Origin: Parasponia andersonii
Lineage: Eukaryota; Streptophyta; Magnoliopsida; Rosales; Cannabaceae
Reading direction: 5' to 3'
Assembly (NCBI GenBank): GCA_002914805.1
Contig: JXTB01000300.1
Coordinates: 412,618 to 476,617, forward strand
DNA: 64,000 nucleotides
Part shown: piece after piece, positions 48,310 through 61,354 of the stretch
Layout: every line of letters begins with the position of its first letter
How positions within the stretch are numbered: the first letter of the stretch is position 1
Position numbers and translations under genes: made by a program
The notes under the pieces: model-generated
The model's database searches: none
What the model was told of the DNA's origin: nothing
What the model saw: the letters and a program-made list of their open reading frames with translations, nothing else

Positions 48310-49070
48310 ATGAAATAATATGGTGTCATTGTGAACTCTCCCTTCAAAGCCTTGCTCGACGCCTTTATTCGGTCCGGTAAGTTGGACTTCGCCTTGGAAA
48401 TCTTGGACGTTATGAAAGAACTAGGGACTAGCTTGAATACCCAGATGTATAACTTTGTTCTCGTCACATTAGTGAGGAAAAATGAGGTGGGTTTGGCTTT
48501 ATCAATCTTCTTTAAACTTCTAGAGAACAAAATCTAACTACCCAATTCTATTACCTCTAATAAATTGCTTGGTCCTCTTGGAAAAATAGATATGAGAGGA
48601 TAATTCAAAAGGTTTTTTGATAAGTTAGAGAGAAAAAAGGGGTTTGAGATGGATATTTGGGGCTATATATATGCATTCATATTTTTAGGTGTTAGGTGAT
48701 TTGAGTACTTCTTTGAAGCTTTTTAAAGAGATGAAGGGTTTAATGGGTTTAGACTCCACATTTGTACACTAGTAATATTATTCATGTTCTTTGCTTTGTT
48801 AGGAAGGTGAAAGATGCACTATGTATATGGGACAAACTGAAAGATTTTGGTCATAAACCAGACGAATTCACTTATCTAATTCTTATTTAGAGATGTTGTA
48901 AATCATATCAAATAGATGATGTTACAAAGATCTCTAGTGAGATGTAAGTCATGAAATTGTTGCATACAATTCCCTCATTGATGGACTGTTCAAAGTAAAG
49001 AAAGTTAATAATGCTTGCTGGGTGTTCGAGAAAATGACTCAGGACACAATATTTGATTAATGGGTTATTT
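48310..49070 (+). pseudogene. Pentatricopeptide repeat (PPR) pseudogene fragment
   Basis: An open stretch at 48316-48537 reads PPR repeats: FKALLDAFIRSGKLDFALEI, then LDVMKELGTSLNTQMYN and LVRKNEVGLALSIFFKLLE, before a stop. Broken similarity continues with VKDALCIWDKLKDFG and KPDEFTY (about 48810-48880) and a motif like SLMDGLFKVKKVNNAC (about 48970-49020). Stops and frameshifts separate the parts, and neither the start nor most repeats remain. Working PPR proteins bind organellar RNA. This copy is dead. Confidence 0.75.
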
Positions 49071-52000
49071 AGGAATGGGAGAGAGAGAAAGATAATCGGG
49101 TATACTGGTTCGAAATAGGGTCCTATTGGAAAAAATCAAATATAATGCGTGTTACTTAAAATATGTACATCAAGACCATTGAATAAAAATCGGACCGATC
49201 GGAGATAAATAGCCTTAGGCTATATTAAGGGAGTCTTACTATATTAAAAATAACAATATGATTTGTGTAATTGCAACGGCTGACTTTCCTTCTATTTATT
49301 TACTTATTTCTTTAAAATTACCATTAAGCAATTCACCACTTGAAGGTGAGAGCTTATTAAGTTGGTAAAAATACTTGAAAAAAAGTATAGGTAATTAAGA
49401 GAAATATACTGATGTTCAGAATAAAACAAAATAATTCAAGAACTATACCAATAGAGTATACTTGTTGTCTCATAATAGAAATCTAAATTGAAAGAAAAAT
49501 ATTAAGAGCTTTGAAATATATTTTTTTGTTTTTTGGTACAATTCATATGAATATGAATAATCGAAAGCCTAGAAATTTATAAGCCTCCCAATCTAGAAAA
49601 CTTAAAACCCCACTTTTTTTTTTAAATAAAAAATTTACGAAAAGAAATTTCGACCAAAGTACGGATAGACGTATGTATGGAAAGTAGGAATTGAAAGACA
49701 CTTAGAGAAATAGAAATGAGTAGAACGAAAAAAAATTACATATAAAAAAATATACAGAAAGAGACGAAGTACACGTAATAAACAAGCCATTCTTCCAACA
49801 TATTACATGTAACAAATTTTATAACAAATCAAATGATAACATGAATTTACTTATGTATATTCAATTGTAGCTATCGTATTACTGTTATTAACCTTTTTTT
49901 TTTTTTTAAGAAAATAGTCATTCATGATCAAAATAAACACAACAGAATGAAAAAGAATTATTACAAAATTTACATAAATGATCTAATTAAGATTTGAACG
50001 CACATTAGCATGCCCTCTTAATTTTAAACCAATTGATTTAACCTCAGTTGCCCAAAATAATAAGTATACTTTAGTCTTTTACGACACAATGCGAATGAAA
50101 TTAGTGAGAACTGACAAGTAGTAAATTACACTACTAAAGAAAGCGAGTAATAGAAAGATTATTTTAGGTAGCCTTTAAAAAAAGGAAGTGATTAATGGAT
50201 TCCTAGTGCGGCTAATTAGCAATGTAAATCAAGAGTACCATCCATAACAAAAGTAATTTCTAGATTAAATAAACGCCCTAACAATATGCTAATATTGAAT
50301 ATAAAAACAAATTATTAGAGTATTATTTTACAAACAAATTTAACTATAGAATTCAATTTTAACGTTTCTATACATTACCAAGTTCTATACAACTGTTTAG
50401 TATATGTCCCTTTCCCCCCTTTATGTTCGGACCGCCCAATGAGCTCGGTATTGTAGATTTAGCATATGATGAAAAATAATTTCGCACATTAATTTCCACA
50501 TTAATAACATAAGGAATTAAGTAATGTACTTCTCCATAGTTTTGTACAAACCTTTTCTATTAATAAAAGAAAAAGAGATTAATGCGGATCACCATATAAG
50601 GAATATAATTATTTTGAACTACATAATACATATGTATTTAATTTATCTATTTTTTCCCCTAAATATATTTTTCTTTTTGCTCTTTTTCGCTTACCATTGA
50701 TATTTGATCACCATGTTAATACTTTTGATTATCACAACAATCAATTGGGTCTTGGTAAAGAAAACAATTGGATCCCTTAGTCCTTACCAACTTGCATGCA
50801 CACTTTTGTGGAATTCCATGAACATTAGGAAAGTTCCCTTATTTCAGGTTTTGAATGAGGACTTAGTGGTTTATGTGCTCGAACATAAATAAATTTTAAC
50901 TTAACAAATAATTAAAACAATTCTTATTAGGAAAATCCCACTTTCTTTCTATTACCAAATACCTACCACGAGAATAGGTCGAATTATTATTTTAAATTTG
51001 CAAAACCAAGAACAAATATTTTCCACTCTACATTGATGGTCTTAACAGAAGAGTTTCGGTTTAGGCCGCGTACAACATTGAAGAAAATCAAGTTGACATT
51101 GTCTTGACTTGCACTATTGAAAGTAATTAATAATTAACTTTTCAAGTTACAATTAAAAAAAAACTGAGAGTAACAATTACATTCCACAAACTAATAAAGA
51201 GAGGTATATTTTGTAAAATTTATTTATGACACTCTTTTTAGTATGTTAATTACTAGCAACATAAGACGTCTCATAACATTATTTTATATATAGTTATATT
51301 GTCATGATTGTTCTATATTTTACTATGATTAATGGGTGTAAATTTTCATCTAAAATCTGAATAGCTGTTTACACTCGGTTTTGGTGAAGACCGAAGAATT
51401 GGATATTATAGTTAAAAGATACTTTACATTGTTTAAAAAAAAAAAAAGATAAATGTCCACATATTGTTTTCTCGCCAAATAATGATCATAATTTTTTTGT
51501 TACATGAACTATGCATATACTAATACTTATAATAGAATTTGTCGCTCGGTTAAAAAGTTGCGATTAAAATCTAATAATAACCCGTGCAAATAATTCATTC
51601 ATGAATCTCATATAGTATTTCATTGTCTTTTTTTTTTAATTTTTTTTTTCCACAAGACAGTCTAGGTCAACTATGAATTTTCTTTACTTTATGAGTATAT
51701 ATTGGGGCATATAGAATTCACATAAACACGTTATGAAGCAAACGCGTAACCGGTTGTGATCAAGGTTGGTCGACAGATATATTGACTTTTTTTATTAAAA
51801 AAAAATTTAATTTTTGGGAAGGGTACATGTTGACTAATATTTGCCTTTGCCTAGTTTGTTTGTTTGTTTTTGTTTTTTTTTTGTTTTTTTTTTTAATGAA
51901 TAATTAGGTTATGCAATAAGTTGGGTCAGAGTGTTAATTTTGGGGTTTACTTTTTTGAACACGTGCGTACGGTGCGTTCATGTTCAAGAGCTCCGGCCTT

Positions 52001-53229
52001 CTAGAAGAATTTATGAATTTGGAAGGTTCTGCCAAAGTGCCACCTTAATGTCACGTAACTGTAGTCAACTCGACTACAGGCTTTTGAACAGACTAATTCC
52101 AGTGTTGGAACGGAGGCGCATAATATATATATATATATATATATATTTATATTAAATGTTATCTGATGTTCTTCGTTGAGAAAATAGTATAAAACTACTA
52201 GAAAACAATTTATTGAAATTGCATGGAAAATGATGTGAGAAATTGTCAGATAATGGAGCTACCTTTCGTTAAAACAATTATTCTTTAATAGAAAAAGGAG
52301 AAAAAAAAAACATTGAAATCCTTCCCCGGTATTCTAGACGTTGAATTAATAAACTATAATTAATTTGTTTCTTTGTTAAACCAGAAAAAAAAAAAATCCA
52401 TTGACAACAATAAATGACATCTACCAACTTATCAATTTTATGGGATTTAACTTTAAAATAGTTATGAGTGGAGGCATAATTTGCTTGGTAATATACATCC
52501 TCCTTATGGTTGAGATAATCAAAATTATTTTAAAAGTCAATGTGGATCATGTTTATTTTATTTTCTTCGTTGTAGAATAGTAAAAAATAATCGTAATGGG
52601 GAAATATTATATTGATAGAATTGGAAAGAACTGGATGCTCTATTTCAAAAGCTCTATTTAAGTCACGTTACTAACGTTTATGTCACGGGAGATTTCTCAT
52701 TCAGAACCCCATTTATGGATTTTAAAATCAAATCCTAGTTTCAAATCAGTGAGTAAAATCCATGAGACCCACGACAAAGCACAAAAACTCTATTATTTGG
52801 ACACATATAAAAGCCTTTTATTTACCTCAAAGTTTTTCCAAATGCTAACCTTCAAAAACCAAAAAAGTCCATTATAGTGATCTACAATTGCCCAATTATA
52901 GTGTTTTCTTGTCATCAATAATTGCAGGCTTGTGGGGCATTTATTTGAGAGACTGAAAATTGCGGCTGTATTTTTTTTCTTTTATCGGTGGAGTAGAAAA
53001 CGCATAATCATATGATTTGTTGATCCTTTGTGGGTGAGTATACCTAAAATTAATTTGATGCCTTTAGTTGACAAAAGTGTGTGAGGAAGAAACTTATTTA
53101 ATTTGTCTACTTTATTAATAATAATCCCACAAAAAGCAAAACCTGAGTTCTTATTTTTATTTTGTTGAAAATATAAATGCTGGGGGAAAAGAAATCCAGG
53201 GAGGATAAATCCTCTGCGTACATTTTAGA
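49071..53229. other. AT-rich intergenic region
   Basis: No gene is recognised. T and A runs are frequent (51880-51897, 51430-51445) and an (AT)n lies at 52120-52145. Short ORFs at 50704, 51931 and 52680 lack family features. Confidence 0.5.
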
Positions 53230-54345
53230 ATTGAAATACTATTAGGCCTCACTCAAAAATACTAGTTTGAAAATATCTTTGAGTTCATAGGCTATCACCT
53301 AAATATCTATGATCTTCTTAGAGCATATTCGATATAGGACTTGCGGTATTACAATCTCCTCTCGTTAAGCATTTAGCATTCTCGTTAGGGTTCATATTCA
53401 ACAGCCCATATATAACTCCTATGGACAAGGTCTACATTTATCACGATTTCGCTATGTGGCAACTTTTAAGGCCTATGGATTGAGTCAATTCTGTATACTA
53501 AATGTAATATCACTGAACTTCATCCAAAAGTACTAGCTAGAAGATACTTTTAGGTTTACTGATTATCACTTAAATACTCATGATCTTCCCTTTAAATGCC
53601 TAGTATCATTTCTAAGAGTTCACATTGAATAGCCTATATATAACTCTTATGGGTGGGGTCCATATTCACTACGATTTCAGCTCATGGCAACCTTCTAATA
53701 CCCACACAAGTATATACCGAGTCGACTCTGAATACCAAATATAACACGTCTCACCCAAAAGAACTAGATATGGGCTATTGAATATGAACTTCCTAGCGAG
53801 GATGCTCATCGCTTAACGTGAGAAGATTGTAATACCCCTAATCCCACATCAAGTATGCTTTGGAAAGATCATATGTATTTAAGTGATAGTTCGTCAGCTC
53901 AAAAGTACATTTAAACTAGCATTTTTAATTGAAATCCAGTAGTTTTACATTTGATATCATAGCTGACCTATTCCTATTCCATACTTGTGTGAATATTAGA
54001 CGGCTATCACGATTACAACTTTTGGGTGGAATCTAGTGGTATTATATTTGATATCATAGCTGACCTATTTCATATTTGTGTGGGCATTGGACGGCTACCA
54101 CGGACCGTAATTGTGATGAATGTAGACTCCGTCCGTAGGGGTTATATGTGGGCTATTGAATGTGAATCTCTTAGTGTTAGAATGCTAGGTATTGAATTTG
54201 AACCTCTTAGTAAGGATGCTGAGCCCTTTAACACGGGAGATTATAGCACTCCAAGTCTTATATAAAGTATATTATGAAAAGATCATAAATATTTAAGTGA
54301 TAATCTATGAGCCTAAGAATACCTTTAACTCGTATTTTTGGGTGA
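53230..54345. repeat. Foldback cluster with two forward and two reverse arms
   Basis: Forward arms at about 53250 and 53520 read CTCACTCAAAAATACTAG...TATCACCTAAATATCTATGATCTTC. Reverse arms at about 53868 and 54275 read GATCATATGTATTTAAGTGATA...CTAGCATTTTT and GATCATAAATATTTAAGTGATA...TATTTTTGGGTGAG. Inner words such as TTGATATCATAGCTGACCTA (about 53950 and 54048) and GGGCTATTGAATATGAAC also repeat. The arms could pair into a large stem-loop. No coding sequence. Confidence 0.65.
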
Positions 54346-54349
54346 GGAT

Positions 54350-57030
54350 TTATAAAAATAGTATTAAAACACGGTTGACATAAATGTTGCTAAAACTCTG
54401 CAAAAGCTTTCTAATATCAGCTATAATAGAGCCTTCCACTAACAGGGTTGAAGAAGAGACGATTGCTACCGCAACAATATAGGACATATTCAAGTTGGAT
54501 TCTACACAAAATAGAATCTCCGCCCAAAGAGTTTTGTATTCAGCAATAAAAACATCTGAGGACCCAAGCATTCTCTTGCCATGGCTGCAATTATAACACC
54601 CTTATGGTCTCGAACAACAGTGCTAACTCCAATGTGCAGACTCCCCAGGAACATCGAAGTATCAATATCAAGTTTTAACAAGCCCGTCTCGAGAGGTTTC
54701 CATTTAAAGTTTCGCATTGAATAAGGGCAAGGATTCATCGCCGCAGACTTTTAGTCCTTGTCATTAAATTCTGACCCACCAAATGGACGCATCCTCTAGG
54801 ATATCGTTACTAGCTCGGGGCTGTCCACCATGAGTTATTTGATTTCGATTGTTCCATATAAACCAAAGGATAACAGCAGACTAGTTTTGATCAGAGCAAG
54901 AGCAAAAGCAAAAGTTCGGCAAAAGAATAGCCGTCAACACTCTGGACTATATTCCAGAATCTGGTTCTTTCCCAAAATTTTTCAGCACAATTACATCTCA
55001 CCAATGCATGCATGGTTGAGCCAACTCCATTCATGCAGCACAAACATATATTGGCGCACTGAATTTTCCTCAAATTCAGATTCAGCATCATTGGAAGAAT
55101 ATCATGAAAGGCTCTCGTCAGATGAAAATTTTTACCTTGGGAGGAATTTTTTGCTTCCAAAACTAGTTCCGCCGCGCATTTTGCTCATTGTCATCAGAAC
55201 TCTCTCCTTGTCACTTCGCATCCATAATGGTCCAGTAGCCAGACTTCACACTGCAGAATACCCTGATTTATCAAAATGCCAAACTAGTTTGTCCTCCTCA
55301 TTTCTCCTTTGGAATGCATATTTTATCCCATTTTCACTACTGCATTCTTCGGTTATTTTTATCACCCCCACCAAAATCTAGCAGCCATTAAGCTATGTAG
55401 AGTAGTGGGAAGTCTGAAGATACTCATAGCATAAGCTGGAATAGATTGAATTATAGCATTTATGAGGATTTCACGCCCTCCTGCTGAGAAAAAAAATATT
55501 CCTCTTTCATTGTTGGAGCTTGGCATAAACCTTCTCCTTGATTGATTTTATAGCTTTCGACTTATCTTTTCCCCCAAAAGACAGACAGTCCAAGGTAATT
55601 TTCCATGTTGGAATCCAGTCCCCTATATCAAGAATTCCTTGCATAACAGATCCAACATTATTATGGACGTTAAAGGTGATCGAAGATTTCTGCATATTAA
55701 TGGCTTGACCAGAAGTGTCTTCGTAAGTTAGCAAAATCGACTTCAATTTTTGAATCTCCTCTTCTGTTGCATGAGCAAATAATAGACAGTCGTGAGCAAA
55801 GAACAAGTGGGTTACCTTGGCTCCACTCCAGATGCAAGAGAAGCATGTTAAAGTTCCTTGGCTCTGAAGAAGAGAAGAGCTGAAAGACCTTCTGCACGTA
55901 GAAGGAAAAGGTATGGTGGGAGAGGGCAGCCTTGCCGAAGGCCCCGCCCGCGTTGGAATTATGTCACCCATTGGAGTACCGTTAATGAGGAAAGAACAAC
56001 GAGAAGTACAGACACAATCCATAACCACTTTAGTCCACCCATCCTCATAACCCAATTTTCTCATCATTGCAGCCAGAAAACCCCATTCAACCCCATCATA
56101 CGCTTTACTCATATCGAGTTTTAGAGTCACCTATCCCTTATGCCCCTCTGTTTTCTTTTCTCAAAGAATGTATCAGCTCAGAAGCTGTCGTGCGTGTTAT
56201 CAGTAATTAATTACCAGAGGTAGACAATGCTACTTCTTTGGGATTCATGGATTAACAGAGGTAGCACACATTTAAGCCGATTAGCCAAGCGTTTTGATAC
56301 CACTTTGTAGATGACATTACAGTGGCTGATAGGCCGGTAGTCAGCAACCTTTAGAGGGTTTTTTTTTCTTTTTTTTTTTTTTAAATCTTTGGGATAAGCA
56401 CCACATGCATCATCTGGTTTAGCGACTGGACTGACAATTCACCCATTAAGATTTTCCTGGATAATCTTGTCACATTATCTCCAATTATACTCCAGAACTT
56501 CTGATAAAACAGTACATGGAAACCATCAGGACCCGGGGCCTTCGAGGAACCCATATCAAAGACAGCTTTTTTTTTTTTTTTTTTTTAATCTCCCCATCAC
56601 TGTAGTGGGCCGTAAGCAGCTCATTCATAGCAGAAGAGACTTTAGGAGAGACTATATTAGTCACTCCCTCCATTTGAGCAGGGCCTTGTAAGTTGGAGCT
56701 ATAAATGTTACGAAAATAATTTTCTATTTCTTTCACCACTTGTGTCAGCTCTTCACTCCATTCTCCATCGGCAGTCTCAAGTCCCACAATTGTGTTTCTA
56801 TTCCTCCTTTGGGAAGCTTTTCTTATTAAAAAAACTAGAATTTCTATCACCCGCTTTTAACCATTCAGTTCTTGACCTTTGTCTCCAGAATTCTTCTTTC
56901 AAGGAAAGAAGCCCATCTCTTGATGTTTCCAATTGTCGTAGCCTGTTAAGAGAGCCCAAGAGCTTCGACCATCCTTGCTGACATTCTCGATTTCGGTTTG
57001 GACTTTCCCAGTTCTGATGGGATATGTCCA
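54350..57030 (-). pseudogene. Degenerate LINE (non-LTR retrotransposon) with RNase H
   Basis: In minus-strand order: an endonuclease/RT linker (RTEWLKAGDRNSSFFNKK, about 56860), ETADGEWSEELTQVV, then reverse transcriptase with APGPDGFHV-like (about 56530) and KLDMSKAYDGVEW (about 56110). The catalytic block reads LFFAHDCLLFAH (about 55790), so the usual F/Y-A-D-D has lost an Asp. A zinc-binding RVT domain (CLCCMNGVGSTMHALVRC, about 55030) and an RNase H fold (WKPLETGLLKLDID, GVSTVVRDHKGVIIAAM, about 54690-54590) follow. Stops, frameshifts and poly-A insertions (56566-56585 and 56360-56382 on the plus strand as T) break the frame. No host gene is present. Confidence 0.88.
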
Positions 57031-58154
57031 AATTTACGTTGTTATCAAGATATTAGAGCATTAACACCCCAGTAGATCACAGTGCCCAAATGAAAAAAAA
57101 TAGAAGAAGACATCGTACCATGCTCCATTATGGTACAAGTTAAAACAATGTAACAAAGATTAGAATCATCTAGTAGCATGACAAGAATGAATGTCTTAGT
57201 ACAATATGAGAAATGGATTATGCCGGAGCCCATAGGCAGCTTGATACAAGGGACCTTTAGAGAATGGCCCATTTTCTAAAATCTTAAAAAAAAAAAATGT
57301 CTTTATTATCTTTATTTATTTATTTTTTTTGAAAAGTATTATTTTTAGTTTTATGTTCAACCATGTTAGCCAATACACTAGGTGTATATAGTAAATCAAT
57401 TGATATACCTAATATTTACATGGTGTAGTCGAGCATAAAACCAAAATATTGAAAGAAAAAAGAGAGAAAAACTTGCATATTTGAAAATCTGTCCAAAACA
57501 AATAGGGATTTGGACGCTATTAGGAATAATTTGGGTACGCATGATATTTTTAAGACTAACATTTCAGAATGACTTTCTTGAAACTAGTCATTTTATTAGT
57601 CAATTTTATTGCAACTACTTTATGACCCATAGTCGTAATAAAATGACTGGTCATAAATAAATTGACTGTTGGTCATATGATAAAATGACTAATCCTAAAA
57701 AATCATTCAGAAAAATAGTCCTACACATGTCGAACCCAATAAAAGCTCCAACACCCATCCATTTCCACAAATACTCACCCTAATTTCTGTTAATAGAAGG
57801 GAAATGGATCATACTAGTAGTAACTTGGACTAAAATGACTTTTCTATGAGTATTTTGAAAAATGACTTTTCTAACAGTGTTACAAAGTTGTTTGATGGAA
57901 GTCCCACGATTTTTTACCATAAAATTATAATTTTTTAAGGATTAATAGATGATCACACTACTGTGATACTACTAGGAGACGTCATTTTTAAAACCACTGC
58001 TAAAAAATCCAAATTACTATTTTTCATGTCAAATTCCCTTTATAGAATATTTGGATCCAAACAATTACGAAGCCCAACAAGTATAAAAAGAATGGCCCAT
58101 TAAAAAAAGAGCCCGACAACATAAAACGATGGGAACTAAGAATCTAAGATTTTC
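57031..58154. other. Intergenic DNA between the LINE and coatomer zeta
   Basis: No gene. About 57550-57720 repeats short blocks such as AAATGACT, AGTCATTTTATTAGTCA and GGTCATAAATAAATTGACTG in both directions, and 57960-58020 has CCACTGCTAAAAAATCC. This may be a decayed CACTA- or foldback-type element. The part near 58100 is the 3' UTR of the zeta-COP gene. Confidence 0.4.
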
Positions 58155-60324
58155 TCAACTGAGAAGGGTTCTGGACAAATGTTCCCGTGCCGTAGCCCAT
58201 GCTTGAGTTATAGTCTGCAGACACATTAGACAAAAAGCAAAAATTGGGATTAAATCAAATACCAAAGAAGGGATTTTTGAGCTTATCATAGCCGGTGTTA
58301 TCGCAAACTCTAATGTGAACTTCACTTTATAGCAGTAATATATGACATATTTTTCTTCTTTATGTGAAAAAATGTATCAGCAATAGCCAAACCAAAAAGA
58401 CAGATTAGTATTACCTGCTCAGCTAAGGGTGCATCAGCATCCATGCTATGGCTTGCAACTTTTCCAGCAATGACATTGGGATCAGTTTCAAGGATCATCC
58501 TGCAAAATTGAACCAAATAGATTCAGATCATTGGTATGTTGTGGGAAAAGCATTCTCCCAAAAGAAGGAAATAAATGATGGCTCATGTAATGCAGTCACT
58601 ACAGTAGATAGAACCGTGTGTACTGCCATTTTATTACTGATGTGATTTTTCGTTTATCAAATTGGTTTCAGACTTACCATCGAAAACTCGAGCACATAAC
58701 GTTATAGATGTTAAAAGAAGCATACCCTCCAATTCATCAATCTCATAATGACCTAATGGTATAAAACTTTATCAATGTTAAAAGAAGCATACCCTCCATC
58801 AACAATCTCATCAAGACATAAAAGTATAAGATCCAAATTCTCAAGTGCCTCCCTTTTGTCAACAGTGTTCCTATACAAGGATAAAGTAGAGCAAATGGCA
58901 CCAGATCAGAAAATGAGTCAGAAGCAATGAGAGTGAATGAAGGCAAAACTCTATATCCAGTAGCACCTCAAAATGAGAGAAACTGCATCAAAAAAACCCT
59001 GTAGAACTGTGGCTAAAATGAGTTCCTGCTCATCATCACCTCCAGTCACAAAGAAGTGAAGGTCCTGGACAAACTTATAGATAACAATGTTGTTGTCAAA
59101 CATCGCTATCTCGGCTGCAGATATAAATTAGTAAATATCATCAGTAATGCAGTCCATCTAGCCTTAATAAGTTTCATCAGATTTCAAAGTGAGGGTCTCA
59201 AGGCAATACAAAAGGATTACTTATGTCTACAACCAATGAAAGACAACTCTTTACGAACATGTAAAATTATAGAAGAATACACCTCTCAAAATTCTGATTA
59301 ATAATCTAGCTGGACCATCCAACCGGGTGTACATCCAAGTCTTTTTAATCAATTTTTTATTTTTATTTTTTATGTTGGTCTATGAAAGAAAAAACACGGA
59401 TCATGTCTGTAACATCAAATAGAGTTAAAGCATACCTTCCGTACGAGGATTTGACTTGAGAGTCTTGGTGAAGACAGATTTTTCAAAAGCTAATTTTGCA
59501 CTATTAGTTGGCCACTCATCCGAGTAATACTTTACAGCTACACGCTGCCCCTCAGAGTCCAGTAGAAGAATGTTTTTCACAGAAGGACTCAAATCCTATA
59601 ACAAGAGAAACCAAGCATAAGCATGAGGATCAGTAAATCATATTATAAACAAGCTTAAGATTAACACTCATCATGGCGCCTATATACTGCACCAGATTTT
59701 GTAAATAATTACCACAATCCCGTTCTAAGGCAAACAGTCACCAAATTAACAAACCTCATTTCGAAAAAAGTCGTATTGAAACAGCCAACGAGGAAAATTT
59801 TCAAAAAATTGCTTTAGTATACTTATGTCAAGCTGATATGCCCCAAAAGAAAAAAAAAATGGTTAAGGCATATGAAAATCAAACACACCCTCTTCTTAAT
59901 ATGAACCTGCCATGGTTGGAATCCAACTCTATCACTCAGATCTATAAAGGGTTACCACACAAGGTAGAGATATTCACATCCAAACATGACATTAGCAACT
60001 AGTCGAGCCATATTTCTCCAAACCCTTGTTTGGTTCTCTTCTGAGAGAACTAATGGAAAGGGATTAGCAGAATGAGACACGGGAATTTTTGCTGCAAGTT
60101 TTTTCTTCTCTCACATTCTATAGAAAACAGAGTATTGTCTAGTTATAGTTACATCAATCTACGGCTATAGCTTAAAAAAGAAAAGAGCTTCTGACACTGA
60201 TAAGATCTATATTTGCAAGCTCAAAAACAAACCCAATTACAGTATTGGACAAAAAATATATATATATATATATAATAGACAGAGAAAGAGAGAGACTTAC
60301 ATGATGTGTGTAAAGGCTGCCCAT
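58155..60324 (-). CDS. COPZ: Coatomer subunit zeta (COPI coat)
   Basis: Six exons on the minus strand: 60301-60324, 59436-59595, 58967-59114, 58793-58870, 58415-58499 and 58155-58214. They encode 184 residues, close to the usual 177-181. The first exon gives only MGSLYTHH, an unusual N-terminus; the conserved part begins at [19 protein letters not shown]. The rest is a longin-like fold: [18 protein letters not shown], then [36 protein letters not shown] and [19 protein letters not shown]. It ends [19 protein letters not shown]. The protein is a small adaptor subunit of the COPI coat on Golgi-derived vesicles. All GT-AG junctions keep frame. Intron 4 carries a partial copy of the exon 4 donor region at about 58707-58750. 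Confidence 0.95.
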
Positions 60325-61024
60325 TTCGATGGAATATGAGATCAGAGGAGATTACAGAGCTAGCCACTGGAACGTAAGGCTTGTTTAATTTGTCTTGAAG
60401 AGGAATGAGCAATATGTCTTTTAGATATTTATATATAAATTGGAGAAATAAAAATGGGAAAAGCAAAATAAAGAAAGAGAAAGAGACAGAGATGGGCAAT
60501 TTGGTCATTTGTCAACGAACATTTGAGGTTCAAGTTCAATGCATGGTAGAAATATGGGAAACATGTACATGCTACATGGTGCAAAAATCTTTGAAGCTTA
60601 TTGGTGGTTTTTCTTAATTAATATTATTATTATGATTAAATTTTTACATGGCTTAAAAAAAAAAAAAAGAAAGAGGGAGAGACTTTGTTCATCCATTATT
60701 TCTTACATTGTAATAATCCCTCTTAGTTCTAGTACATGATTGACTCTCTGTTATTCTCTCTTGCTTTAGTAACTTTGTTTGCATGCTTTTCCTTTGATTA
60801 AATATGTAAAAGATAATCTGCTCAAAAAAATAATGTAAAAGATAATTAAATTTGTAATTATTAATTAAGTCTGACCCACCCTTTCTGTTATATCAATTTC
60901 TTGTGCTTTGTCTCGTTGGTATTAAAACCATACCAAGCGAAATTTGCTTATTTGTTGACTCAAAGGTAGATCATCCACTCCACATCCATAGCTAATGTAT
61001 TTAAACCACCAAAAAGAAACCCAC

Positions 61025-61065
<41 letters not shown>

Positions 61066-61354
61066 AAAAAAAAGCCAAATTTTTACTTGTTCACAAATAT
61101 ATATATATATATATATATACAAAAAAAAAGTCAAATTTTTACTTGTTCACAAGTGACAACGAAAGGAAAAATGAGAATTAACAAAGACTAGCCAAAGGGA
61201 TATTTTACATGGGGAAAATATGAACTTTTGTGCCACACAAATTAGTCCTTAGGGTCTAGAAGCACATGTTAATCTTAGAGCCAATTTGAAAAACATAATC
61301 TTTATACAATGGAGAGCATGCTCTGACTAATATCATAATTTTGGTACAAGTTCA
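60325..61354. other. Promoter of coatomer zeta and the intergenic gap before EPFL
   Basis: AT-rich DNA. Two near-identical neighbouring blocks at 61024-61088 and 61089-61150 each consist of an (AT)n run, ACAAAAAAAAAG(C/T)CAAATTTTTACTTGTTCACAA. An A run lies at 60655-60670. No gene is seen. Confidence 0.5.
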
